Shown here one piece after another: positions 10,331 through 20,727 of a stretch of 64,000 nt of DNA; position 1 is the first letter of the stretch; the number at the start of each line of letters is the position of its first letter. This DNA is from Proteromonas lacertae. Lineage: Eukaryota > Sar > Bigyra > Opalinata > Proteromonadidae. The stretch is taken from positions 22,112 through 86,111 of the forward strand of contig NGBS01000034.1 of the NCBI GenBank assembly GCA_002245135.1, read 5' to 3'. Made by a program: the position numbers and the translations under genes. Below the pieces are notes generated by a model. It searched no databases, was not told the origin of the DNA, and worked only from the letters and a program-made list of their open reading frames with translations.

Positions 10331-10927
10331 ATGAATAACGATCAGGAGCACAAATATAGAACAGTGCCATATAACTTTTGGAACTCTGATAAACAAATAC
10401 TCATTAATTGCTTTAGAAAGGATGGCAAAATGAGGGCGCCAACCAAATCTAAATTATGGAATTTGATATGTGGTGATAAAAAGGAATTATCTTATAGTGA
10501 GATCAGATATATACTCAAATACGTCGATGAACAGTATAGATTAGACTTGGAATATAGATTCAAAAATGGATGTTGGTGGGATGAGAGTAAAGAGAAATTA
10601 ATTCAAAGATTAGGTATTTCTGATGTAGATGAGACTGTGCGCATTACACCTAATATGTTCCTTGAGTGTGTTAACAAGATTAAGGAGAAAAGAAACCCAT
10701 CTTTTGAAAAAACTCATCAATTATTAGAAAGTATTATTATGATGAATCATGAAGCTAATATATCACCTCCTCCTAATGATAGTAGTAATAAAGAAATAGA
10801 AGAAATACAAGTCAAGCTTGAAAATGACAATGACAATGTCAATCTCACAGATTATGACTTATCTCCAATATTACCAAGATCCATTAAGGATGAATATATT
10901 AATAATAACCAATGTCTTGTAAGTTAG
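10331..10927 (+). CDS. Hypothetical protein, 198 aa
   Basis: Unrecognised. An intact frame from ATG 10331 to TAG 10925-10927. The N-terminal 110 residues look globular and helical (FWNSDKQILINCFRKDGK, SEIRYILKYVDEQYRLD); the C-terminal 70 are acidic and low-complexity. It is divergent from the penton gene across 85 AT-rich bases and is followed by a small membrane protein on the same strand. Confidence 0.6.
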   Translation: MNNDQEHKYRTVPYNFWNSDKQILINCFRKDGKMRAPTKSKLWNLICGDKKELSYSEIRYILKYVDEQYRLDLEYRFKNGCWWDESKEKLIQRLGISDVDETVRITPNMFLECVNKIKEKRNPSFEKTHQLLESIIMMNHEANISPPPNDSSNKEIEEIQVKLENDNDNVNLTDYDLSPILPRSIKDEYINNNQCLVS

Positions 10928-10994
10928 TTTATTGATAATAAATACATTACTTTGATTAATTTTGTTTTCTTACATAAGATTCTCATAAACACAA

Positions 10995-11231
10995 ATGGAC
11001 TTTGATGTAATAACTGTTTTGCTTTCAGTTCTCGTATTTGTATTGTATATGATAGCTTTGGCTCTTTTCAACTACTTAAAGGCACACAATTGTATTCCAA
11101 ACAATACAGACATAGAAGAACTTAGAAATAATATAGATGCCATGATGAATAAAGGGTTAGAACATGATAAGACACTCAAGGATATTCAGTCTCTTATTGA
11201 AATCACTAAACAAAGGAAAATGACTATTTAA
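10995..11231 (+). CDS. Small membrane protein, 78 aa
   Basis: One N-terminal transmembrane helix (VLLSVLVFVLYMIALALFNYL) followed by a short coiled-coil tail (DIEELRNNIDAMMNKGLEHDKTLKDIQSLIE). This is a typical viral small membrane or holin-like layout, but without a recognisable family. It lies 67 bases after the previous gene and immediately before two perfect palindromes that separate it from convergent genes. Confidence 0.55.
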   Translation: MDFDVITVLLSVLVFVLYMIALALFNYLKAHNCIPNNTDIEELRNNIDAMMNKGLEHDKTLKDIQSLIEITKQRKMTI

Positions 11232-11272
11232 ATTTATTTCACTTTTATATTATGTTTTTTGTTGGTTAAACT

Positions 11273-11343
11273 TGTATCTTACAACTGGGCCCAGTTGTAA
11301 GATACATCACAATTCAAGTTACAACTGGCGCCAGTTGTAACTT
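11273..11343. terminator. Two adjacent perfect palindromes between convergent genes
   Basis: A 34-base perfect palindrome at 11273-11306 (centre GGGCCC) is followed by a 28-base perfect palindrome at 11316-11343 (centre GGCGCC). Both carry ACAACTGG/CCAGTTGT arms. They lie between the plus-strand membrane gene and the minus-strand AT-hook gene, a place suited to a bidirectional transcript end. They could equally be binding sites or replication signals. Confidence 0.5.
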
Positions 11344-11451
11344 ATATTACAATTCAAGTTGCAAAGTGGCGGCCGGATATAGCAATACCAAACACCAAAA
11401 ACAAACACACATAACATTGCATAAAAAAAAGAATGTTTATATAGAATTACT

Positions 11452-11823
11452 TTAATTATCCATATTAGGAACTGGAATACCATACTGATAATGCCTGCCA
11501 TTATGCACAACAATACGATGTGGATCATTCTTTGGCGCGGCTCGTGGCCCGGCTCGTCTTGGTTTACGTTTTGCTCTATCTTTACTTCCTTTTGGTCTTC
11601 CTCTTTGTTTAGGTGGATTAGCAGCTAATAATCGTTCATACATTTTCATTAATTGTCTATATTGTAATTTAACTTTTGTTTTGTTTTGTAGTGCATTCTT
11701 TACTTTGTCTCTATACAAATCATAGCTCTTTCTCCATTTACTCCTGTTAACTGATTTAGGAATATATGTATTCCAATCTTTACTAATTTTAAACCCTTTT
11801 GGCCATCTTCCATAATAAGACAT
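11452..11823 (-). CDS. AT-hook basic protein, about 123 aa
   Basis: ATG at 11823 (MSYYGRWPKGFKISKDW). The middle is helical and basic; a classic AT-hook-like patch RGRPKGSKDRAKRKPRR follows, so binding to AT-rich DNA is likely. The C-terminus HYQYGIPVPN is short and hydrophobic. It is probably a virion DNA-binding or regulatory protein of the Maverick; the family is not recognised. Confidence 0.6.
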   Translation of the reverse strand: MSYYGRWPKGFKISKDWNTYIPKSVNRSKWRKSYDLYRDKVKNALQNKTKVKLQYRQLMKMYERLLAANPPKQRGRPKGSKDRAKRKPRRAGPRAAPKNDPHRIVVHNGRHYQYGIPVPNMDN

Positions 11824-11927
11824 GTTGTGATTTTTATAATTGATATTATTTAAAATATAGTAACTATTAATAGTATGTTTATCAAACAAAAACAAACATA
11901 TATAATAATAATAGAATTTTTAAGTAT

Positions 11928-11938
11928 TTAATCAGAGT

Positions 11939-11970
<32 letters not shown>

Positions 11971-12410
11971 ATTCCATCGGCAACATTTCTATCAATTGGA
12001 TGTATGTGATAAAAATTCCCTCCATTCCATTGATAACTCATATGATGAAAAACATATTTTTTAAATTTTTGAGGAATACAATCACTATCTGCATACTCAT
12101 GTTCTCCATTTCTTAATTTTCTATTCATTACTAATATTGTAGCTCTTCTGTCATACCCATAGGTTTTGAGGTTTATCATTAATTGATCACCATGATGTCT
12201 ATAATCACCTAGTACTTCTGGATCATTTCTATTAGTTCTGAGTGAACCACATATAAACACCTTTACTTTATTTCTTTTTAATATTTTCATTGTTTTAATT
12301 GGAAATTGAATAACCCATCTATGTGCTCTATTGTCTCTATATCTATGAATGTAAAAAGCATATTCACCGTTAGGTTGTCTAAGTATATTATATGTTAAAT
12401 GGTCAGGCAT
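11928..12410 (-). CDS. Hypothetical protein with C-terminal poly-Ser, 160 aa
   Basis: Unrecognised. A globular region of about 145 residues with alternating strand-like segments (GEYAFYIHRYRDNRAHRWVIQF, ATILVMNRKLRNGEHEY) ends in a run of ten serines encoded by a TAC/TAG-type trinucleotide repeat. It is the last gene of this Maverick before repeats and the HYDIN-like fragment. Confidence 0.55.
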
Positions 12411-12502
12411 ATTCTTTGTATTTTTTGCTATTATATATATTATTAAATTTTTATGGGTCTAATCAATAAAGTTATTGTTTGTTTAGTAATACAAATGTTT
12501 GA

Positions 12503-12645
12503 GGTTTGTTGTGCGCCGTTTTTTAGAGTTGGTCGTTTGTCTACCAGACACTTTCAAAACAAACTAAATACACAATTACACTTCTTTTAATGAAAAATTG
12601 TTACTTTTATACTTACTTTGTCTTATAACCTACATCTATGAGTAA
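12503..12645 (+). repeat. Diverged single arm of palindromic element P
   Basis: The sequence starts with TTGTGCGCCG and continues through CTACCAGACAC to a TACTTACTTTGTCTTATAAC block. It matches the outer arm of the 640-bp palindromes at 25.88 and 30.14 kb, with clear divergence. The matching second arm is absent. Confidence 0.65.
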
Positions 12646-12840
12646 CTATTAATTGTCATAATATTGATTAAAAACTATCAAAATATATTCTAGAAATTAT
12701 GTATATTCCAAATTTTATGTTTCTATTGACATATAATGTCTAAATGAGAAGTGTCAGTTACACAGGAATTAAGAATTATACCCCTTCTGACGTCATTTTT
12801 AATTTAAAATTTCATTTTCTTCAACTATTTTGTTTGTATG
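12640..12840 (+). repeat. Repeat Q, copy 1
   Basis: About 200 bases ending in GAATTAAGAATTATACCCC, TTCTGACGTCA and a TTTTC tract. It recurs at 42,520-42,710 on the opposite strand and, more diverged, at 19,850-20,040. Each copy lies at a boundary between blocks (Maverick/HYDIN, R repeat/transposon X, Maverick/coiled-coil gene), which suggests an element end. Confidence 0.6.
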
Positions 12841-13084
12841 TTTTTTTTGATTCAGTCAAAGAAAAAAAATGAATTTCAGCAGACACTTTGAAGAATGTTA
12901 AAATATTATATCAAGATATGAAGAAATTTCAAAAAAGAAAAATCAAGCTTGTCAAACTTGACAGTTTTTTTTAATTTCAGAAAATCAAAATGTAAGTACT
13001 ATATATATATATATATATTATTATTATTATTATTATTATTATCAAAATACTTACTTTATATTATTTATAAACTGTATAATACTA

Positions 13085-16000
13085 TCATGTACAGCGAAAG
13101 GTATAGAAGCATCATTATTTTATGAACATAAAGTAGATGTAATTGATTTTGGTGGTAAATTTATTAACAGATAAGCTGAAAGCGCATTTTAATAGAAAAT
13201 CGAGGTTTAAGAAGTCAAAGATTAACTAGGCCCAATTATAGAGTAGAAAAAATAATATATCAAATATACAGCAGAATAGTGTTGATTTAGACTTTAGGAG
13301 AAAAAATGTATTAATTAGAAGAAAAAAAGCTCAAGCTCAAGATTTAGATATTGGTTGAAGTACTCAAATAATATCAATGGATCCTGCTTATTTATCATTA
13401 GATATTGGTTGAAGTATCACTTACCAATGAAGGATCAATTAAACCAAATGTAATATTTACTCCACCAAGGTGAATTAGATATAGAAGAAAGTGTAACAAT
13501 CGAAGTATCTTATACAAGTTCAACTCTTGGTGAATTTAGTGATCATTTTGAATTTGCATTAAAAGGAGCAACTAATAATGTGGTATTAACAATAAAAGGA
13601 CATGTAGTTGGCCCAACATTCTTCTTTAATAAGAATAAACTAGATTTTGGTATTGTAAGTTATGCATTTTTAAACTCAACTGATTTGATATTAAGAAATA
13701 CTTCCTCTGTTCCATTTATATTCAATTTACGAGTTCCTCAAGATGGTAATTACTTAAACAAAGAATTCGAAATAATTCAAGCAGTAGCAACAGTATTACC
13801 AGAAGGAGAAGAGAAAATCAAAATCAATTTCATATCTCAAACAATAAAAGTATATGATTATTGTTTAGCAATTGATATTGAAAGCGTAGGTGAAGCTTTA
13901 TTAACAATTCCAATAAGTGCTGAATGTCGAGTAGCTGAAGTAGAATTATTAGAAGAATCATTGAAATATGGAGATTGTTATTTAAGATATACTTATTATC
14001 GAACTTTAACATTAAAAAATAAATCCAATTTATATGCTCAATTTGAAAACAGAACAAGATGAAAGAAGTAAATCGATTGGTAGTTATTTCCCTGATCCAG
14101 CTAAAGGTGTAATTGGACCAATGGCAACTCAAATGATTCAAGTTCAATTAAATCCTGAGAAATTAGGTGATATGAGAATTCCATTATATATTCAAATAAT
14201 TGGCAGTCAATATCCTCCATTGGTATTAGTATTAGAAGCAAATGGACTTGGACCAGTGATAAAGTCAAATTTAAATCATATAAAATTTGGTGATATAACT
14301 TGTTTAGATACTCATACAAAAGAATTTACAATAACTAATCCAGCTTCAATTCCAGCTTTTTATAAATTAGATTTTGAACGAGGATCTTAATTTAATACTG
14401 ATATAGTTGATGGTATATTACAAAGTAAAGAATCTCAAAAGATAGTAATTAGTTGCATGTTGGAAGATGTATTAGCTTATAAAGATACAATATACATAGC
14501 AGCAACTGAAGGAGATAGTGCAAATCTTCCAGTTACAGCTAAATGTATAATAACAACAATATTTTGAGAAGATCCAGTAGATGTAATTGATTTTGGTGAT
14601 CAATTCACAAACAGAACAATCGAAAGAGATTTTTTTATTAGAAAATCGAGGTTTAAGAAGTCAAAGATTAATTTGGATAAATCAAACAGCAGCAGAAAAA
14701 GAAAAATCTTTTAAAGCCAATAAATCAAAGATGGAAAGTGAAATGAATTCAAACCTTATGAAGCTATATTTACAATAACTCCCAATGCAATCGAATTAAA
14801 ACCCAATACTGCTTGAAATTTTGTAACATCTGGAAGTTGTGAAAAACCCTGTGAAGTGATGGAAATGTTTTCTTGTTTGAGGAAATTTGATGGAGAAATA
14901 AGAAATAATGAAGCAAAAGAAACCGAAGTAAAAGTGAACTTTATGAATCCATTAATTCAATGTTCTGAAGAGAAAATCGAAGTTCAAAGTAAGACAGTTG
15001 TATTTAAGAATATATCAACTTTGAGTTTAGATGTGATAATAAGTATAGCAGCTCCATTATTATTGAGTATGAATGAATTCCATTTAGATCCAAATGAATC
15101 AACGAATGTGACAGTGGAATTTGATCCAAATTATAAAGATGATAAAATCTCATGTAAAATAAATGGAATATTGAATATAAGATATGAAGATCATCCTCAG
15201 AAAGATTCAATTCCATGTGTAGCTGATGTTGCCTTTCCCAATTTATGGTTATCTCAGAATGATTTTGATTTTGAACTGAAAATCGTCGAACAATTCCTTG
15301 TCCTTATCATTGGGAATTAGAAATAGATGAAACTGAAAATCAAACATCTCCAATCAATGAAGTATTTGAAATCACTCCAATTCAAGGTATTTTATAACTA
15401 GGTGAATGTAAAGAAATGGAATTGAGATATTCTGGAATGCCGCATGTATTATCAAGAGCATTGGGTAAATGTTATGTAGATGGAGGACCAGTTTATAATA
15501 TCAAAATGAAAGGTGAAAGTTCTGTAGTATCTTATAGATTGGATAAACAACATATTGATTTTGGTAGAATTCCTTATATGAAAGTAAAAGAAAGAGATTT
15601 TCATATATTTAATACAGGTTCAGTAGATTTTCCATTTAAAATCTCAACTGATAGTGTATCTCGACCTGGTTTAGTTGGTGTTTCACCATGTAATGGATTA
15701 ATTCCATCTCATGATCAACAAAGAATCTCTGTTAAAATGAGAGTAGGAATTCTAGATTCAGTAATAGAGAAATTAGTAATAGAAATAGCTCATTATGTTC
15801 CAATAGATTTTCTACTTTATATAACAGGTATTTATGCAAATATCAAAGCGAATGATGCTGAATACCAGATAATTGGGAATATTACTTAGAAGAAGCTGAT
15901 AGATTGATTGAATTATCCAATACAGAACATCCATTATCATTCCCAGCTTTACCATCACCAATCAAACAACAACCATCTTTACCTGAAGTAGTGGAATCTT

Positions 16001-18185
16001 CAATAGATGAAAGTAATAATAACACTATTATAAATACTGAAGGAGAAGAAGCAAGACAACAACAACAGCCAGAACAACCGGTTGTAGCTGAAAAGCCAAT
16101 AATTGTAGATGGAGTTCCAGTTAATTCATCAACACATGGTTAAAAGAATTACCACCAGAACCAAAAATAGAAGGAGAATTAGCACCACATAGTGAAGAAC
16201 CAACAATAGCAAATACAAATGCAGAAGAAGAAAAATGTAAAGAAAAAGAAAAAGATGAAAACAAGAAACAGTGATCTGCAAGAGTAAATAGTCAAAAATC
16301 AGTTTCTGTCAGAAGTAAGAATTCATAACAGAATGATAATAAAATACCATCTCCACTTAAAATGATGACAAATACGAACAAATTACCTTCAGGAAAGAAT
16401 ACAACAGTATTACAAATCACAGTTGATAGAGAATTTGAAGCATTAAGATTATATTATATTAATTTATTATTAGATGAAATAAACAATCAAAATCCTGCTG
16501 ATTTATGTTTAGCTCGTAAAGAGAAAAAATTAAATGGAACATCAATAAATGGTTCAAAAAGTGAAGGAGTAGTTGATAAAACCACAACAACACCTGAAAC
16601 TGGTTTAACAAATATCAGTAATAAAACAGGCAAAACAACAAAAATGGCGAATAAGAAAATATCTAATTTACATTTAGGTTGTAGTAGATTTTGGTAATGT
16701 AGTTCGAATTGATTGCAAGACGAAGACATTTACAATAACTAACATAGGTAATTTACCAGTGAATTTCGGAATAGAAAGAAGAACTTTAAAAGAGAGTGGA
16801 TATACATTAACTCCAGATGAAGTGAAAAGATTACCAGAAAGTTCAACAGTGACATTTACAGCTAGTTTTACAGCGAAATCTGATTTGCCTTATGGAAGAT
16901 ATGATTTAGCAATTCCAATCAAAGTACAAGGAGTACCAACTTATTGTATAATATAAAGATTATAATGTAATTCAAACTGAAGTAAGAAATGTAGGTGATA
17001 AATTGGCAGTGGAATTACCACCACCTGAAGAACCAGAACCAGTAGTAGAAGAAAGATCAGCTTTACCTGATCCAAAGAAAGGAGGAAAAAGAAGTAAATC
17101 AATTGATAAGAAAGGAGATAAAAACTCATAGAAAGGTAAAAAAGAAAAACCACCACCACCTCCTCCTCCACCATTTGGAGTTGGTTTATTATGTGATATA
17201 ATCAATAACAATGGTGAAAGTGATATTGATATAATGATTCAAGAAATCAAAGAAACAGTTCCATTGTTTAATACATATGGAGATTGGAAAGTTCCACCTC
17301 CAGTAGTATTCCAATTAGTTAAGATGCAAATTCCAAGAAAACCCTTAATACCAACAAGTAATTATAAATTAATAGTGAAAATAATGCCACAAGATGGAAA
17401 TTAGAACCTGATGAAGAATTGCCATTAAAAGTGACATTTGAATAATTAGAAACTGATAAATTTAACTATTGTTTCCCCTTTGAGATAGTTAATAAAGATA
17501 AATCGTATGAAGTTCCAATCAGTGGTATTTGTGATTATCCAAAAATTAATCAAAATCCGAAAGATATATTTATGAAATCAATAAAACAAAAGAATGAACA
17601 ACAAATAATAAGTAAGAGATAAATAAAGAACAAAGGATATTATGAATTTGGTCAATTATTAATAGGCAAAAACATAAATATGAGATAAAACAATCCATCT
17701 TTAAAAGCTAGTAATTGTGAAACAATTTAATTCAGTAATAATGGAATGTTTTCTACAACAGTTGATTTGTCAATGAAAAATGATGATGGAATATTCACAA
17801 TAGAACTAATCCAAATCGATATTGAAGTAGGTGAAACTCAAACAGTAGATACTGGGGCATTTCCAGTAGAAAATATTCAATAAACAAAAGTTGAATGAAA
17901 AGATAGAAGAATTATTAAATACTAAGATGTTATTCAAACTACCCATTACTCCATATCCCATATTTATACAATTTATAAACGTATAAGAGACTTTGTTTAT
18001 GAAAATTCTAGTATATTATGAAGTGATTGATAATTTCAAAGAGAGTTTAATATTAATTCAAAACTTTAAAGATAATTGCAATAACCAAGACATTTACATT
18101 AGATAATATCTTTATAATGAATTTAGCAAGATTTGAAGATCATTATGATGAGATAGTAGTTGGTGCCCAAGATGAAGCAAAGATT
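13085..18185 (+). pseudogene. HYDIN-like (ASH/MSP-domain) axonemal protein fragment A
   Basis: Partial copy of a very large central-apparatus protein. Repeated immunoglobulin-like ASH/MSP units are visible: KLDFGIVSYAFLNSTDLILR, DVIDFGDQFTNRTIE, QHIDFGRIPYMKVKERDFHI, with a Pro/Glu linker and a polyproline patch near 17,150. Frames are joined in places by plausible tiny introns: 15,828-15,868 (41 nt) restores LLYIT-DNWEYYLEEADRL, and 17,866-17,890 (25 nt) restores GAFP-LNEKIEELL. Other shifts have no splice sites. In-frame TAA/TAG fall on Gln-like sites; two TAA here are CAA in copy B (contexts LQLGEC and NSQQND). TGA recurs at IF-TGA-EDP and NTA-TGA-NF in both copies. It ends abruptly, so it is a fragment, probably non-functional. 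Confidence 0.72.
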
Positions 18186-18202
18186 TAAAATATGCATGTA
18201 AA

Positions 18203-18955
18203 ATGGTAAATAGAAAAGAAACTAGTGTTGCATCAATTACATATGATGATCACACTCATGAAAGATTGTTGTTTGTAAAGAAAATTAAAGGATATAATGA
18301 TATTGGTCATGTAAGATTCTATGGACAACATCAACAACCGAAATATGAAGCAAATTGTAAAGAATTGGTGAGTCATTTAAATATTAACAATCAACTAAAA
18401 GGCCATGAATTCCGGTTTTTATTACATTATATTTCCAACAACAATAAAAATGTTGTTGATCCTGGTGTTGTATTTTTAAATGAAAAGCAAAAGGATAATG
18501 AAAAAAAGATAAGTGAAAAAGGAATTTATTATTTTCCAGTATGTGATCCAAATCAAAGTCATTGGAGTTTATGGGAAGTAGATTATGTTCCTAATGACTA
18601 TATGATGTTTAGAATATATGACAGTTTAGCAATTTATATGAACAAAGAACCAAGAAATATAGTTACAAAGAATATTAAACAACCCTTTCATTCTTGCAAT
18701 CGTGAATTAGAATCATATGAAATAGTAGAAACAAAAGTTCATCAAACAGATGCTGTAACTTGTGGATATTACTGTTTATTCTTTCTTGGAGCAAGATTGA
18801 ATAATTTGGAAATAACAAAGATTCAAAATATAGAAAGTTTTAATATAAAATACTTCTATGATGATTTAATTGAAGGTATAGAAAGTTTAAATAACGAAGA
18901 AAAAGGGAAATTGTTTTACATTTACAACAAAAAAAACATTTATAGATTTAAATAA
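18203..18955 (+). CDS. C48 (Ulp1-like) protease, 3' part of an integrase-protease transposon
   Basis: Cysteine protease with an intact triad: His in PNQSHWSLWEVD, Asp in FRIYDSLAIY, Gln/Cys in QTDAVTCGYYCLFFLG. It is homologous to the C-terminal half of transposon X (22.6-23.5 kb), sharing VDPGVVF/IDPGNIY, GIYYFPVCD and QNIESFNIKYFYDDL. No integrase precedes it; the HYDIN-like fragment joins directly upstream, so this is probably a 5'-truncated transposon gene. The frame from ATG 18203 is open for 250 aa and ends in TAA at the same point as X. Confidence 0.75.
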   Translation: MVNRKETSVASITYDDHTHERLLFVKKIKGYNDIGHVRFYGQHQQPKYEANCKELVSHLNINNQLKGHEFRFLLHYISNNNKNVVDPGVVFLNEKQKDNEKKISEKGIYYFPVCDPNQSHWSLWEVDYVPNDYMMFRIYDSLAIYMNKEPRNIVTKNIKQPFHSCNRELESYEIVETKVHQTDAVTCGYYCLFFLGARLNNLEITKIQNIESFNIKYFYDDLIEGIESLNNEEKGKLFYIYNKKNIYRFK

Positions 18956-19010
18956 TCTCATTTTCTTTAAAAATTCTAAAAAATATCTTTATATAATTAC
19001 AATGCGTTTG

Positions 19011-19612
19011 TTAGGCACACACATCCACATAACATAAAAACCAATTTTGGAAAAAGATTTGAGTTGAATGTTGTTTCAACTTATTTTCTGATTTCAATTT
19101 TGTTATATTTGTTAATAATATATTATGATTATCTCATATATGAAATATTATGATTATCTCATATATGAAATATTATGATTATCTCATATATGAAATATGA
19201 GAAATCAAAAGTGTCTCCTAGACAAACGGCGTGAGAAGATTTAGAAATACGCCGTTTGTCTAGGAGACATTTTTCACTTCTCAATTTTCTTCTGTAACTT
19301 ATGTGTATCATTTCATAATCATTGATACTATTACATAAAACAAAAAACAATTTTGGAAAAAGATTTGAGTTGAATGTTGTTTCAACTTATTTTCTGATTT
19401 CAATTTTGTTATATTTGTTAATAATATATTATGATTATCTCATATATGAAATATGAGAAATCAAAAGTGTCTCCTAGACAAACGGCGTGAGAAGATTTAG
19501 AAATACGCCGTTTGTCTAGGAGACATTTTTCACTTCTCAATTTTCTTCTGTAACTTATGTGTATCATTTCATAATCATTGATACTATTACATAAAACAAA
19601 AATCAACACATA
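19011..19612 (+). repeat. R repeat, two tandem units with internal palindrome
   Basis: Two near-identical units of about 280 bases (19,035-19,335 and 19,340-19,605). Each contains an inverted repeat of GTCTCCTAGACAAACGGCGT around a short loop, and a CATATATGAGATAATCATAAT-type block repeated three times in the first unit. The whole composite occurs inverted at 52,496-52,969. Short open frames inside are by-products of the palindrome. It is probably a non-autonomous (MITE-like) element. The TTTGTC/CGCCG end motif resembles that of palindrome P. Confidence 0.75.
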
Positions 19613-19849
19613 TATTATAATTTTGTAAATTATACAAAAGAAGCTAAGTGTTAAAAATATATTGTAATTGGCTATTCACTGAAATGAATGATATTTATAG
19701 AAGGCTTGTCGCGCGATAGAGAAATCTGCGCGATAAAGGAGTTATAAACTTTTATGAAAAAGTTGCATTATAATCGTAATATATGTCCTATGTTTTAAGT
19801 ATATATATTGTTAGTTTGTTATATAAACTACTTTTTTTGACATATAAAA

Positions 19850-20040
19850 ACTGTCATAATATGAAAAGAAAACACTATTATTAAATAGTAAAATTGACTT
19901 GTATATTAAATATAATATTAATTTTATTAGATGATGCATCGAAAAAATGTATCAGTTACTGGAATTAAGAATTATACTCTTTGAATTATTTTTTCAATTT
20001 TCAAATTTTTTCTCAAGCTCTTTTCTTTTTTTGTAATTCT
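19850..20040 (+). repeat. Repeat Q, copy 2 (diverged)
   Basis: It shares the CTGTCATAATAT start and the CAGTTAC-GGAATTAAGAATTATAC core with copies near 12.7 kb and 42.6 kb, but lacks the TGACGTCA motif. It lies about 500 bases upstream of transposon X. Confidence 0.5.
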
Positions 20041-20727
20041 AAAAGTATATGTTTAGATTATTGTAATATAAGAATATTATTAAATTGTAGATGTGATTGT
20101 TTTGTGTTTAGGTCTTATATCAAGCGTAAATATCAAGTATCTTGAAATCTAAGCGCAATGAGCGTATATTACCAGGGAAAAAATATAGAAAAATTGAATA
20201 TACTATAATATAGAGATATAATATATTTTAGTCTATTATGTAATTAAGCATTAAAGAAAAATTTTAAATTTGATGTCAAGCACATCTCAAACTTTTCAAA
20301 TTTATATCTTATAAAATGTAAGTCTATATATATATATATATATATTTGTTATTTGATATATTTGTATCTGAAAGGAATTCACATCAAATATGGTAATATA
20401 TTCTGTAATTACTCTAGTGGGGTTATGCTGTTTAAGGCGTTAGTCTATTCACGTTAAATGAAGAAAACTACACCATATAATCCATCAAACTGATAGTTGC
20501 AATTATCATTCCTAGATTTATGTTATTATATGAACATGAGAGATCCAGAAACAAAAACATGGGAAGATTGAATATTATCAGACAATTTGAGTAATTTTAT
20601 TGGTAAAATAACAATTTACTCATTATTTAGGTTATGCAAGAAAATGTGATTGAAATCTACAAAATTGTTCTAATCTTTATTAGCCTTTATATCTTTTATT
20701 TACATATTATTCTATATTTATAATTAG

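Noticed and set aside
13003-13042. TA/TTA microsatellite taken as a possible CRISPR-like or origin signal
   Set aside because: Simple AT repeat without spacers or associated genes.
16972-17211. Gly/Leu-rich open frames opposite the HYDIN fragments (also at 56,271-56,541)
   Set aside because: Antisense shadows of the polyproline coding segment.
17866-17890. Considered as a TGA nonsense site (VE-TGA) in HYDIN
   Set aside because: A 25-nt GT-AG segment explains the frame better: its removal joins GAFP to LNEKIEELL in both copies.
19159-19350. 63-aa open frame repeated at 19,159, 19,418 and 52,654
   Set aside because: It is a by-product of the R repeat palindrome, with no protein-like features.
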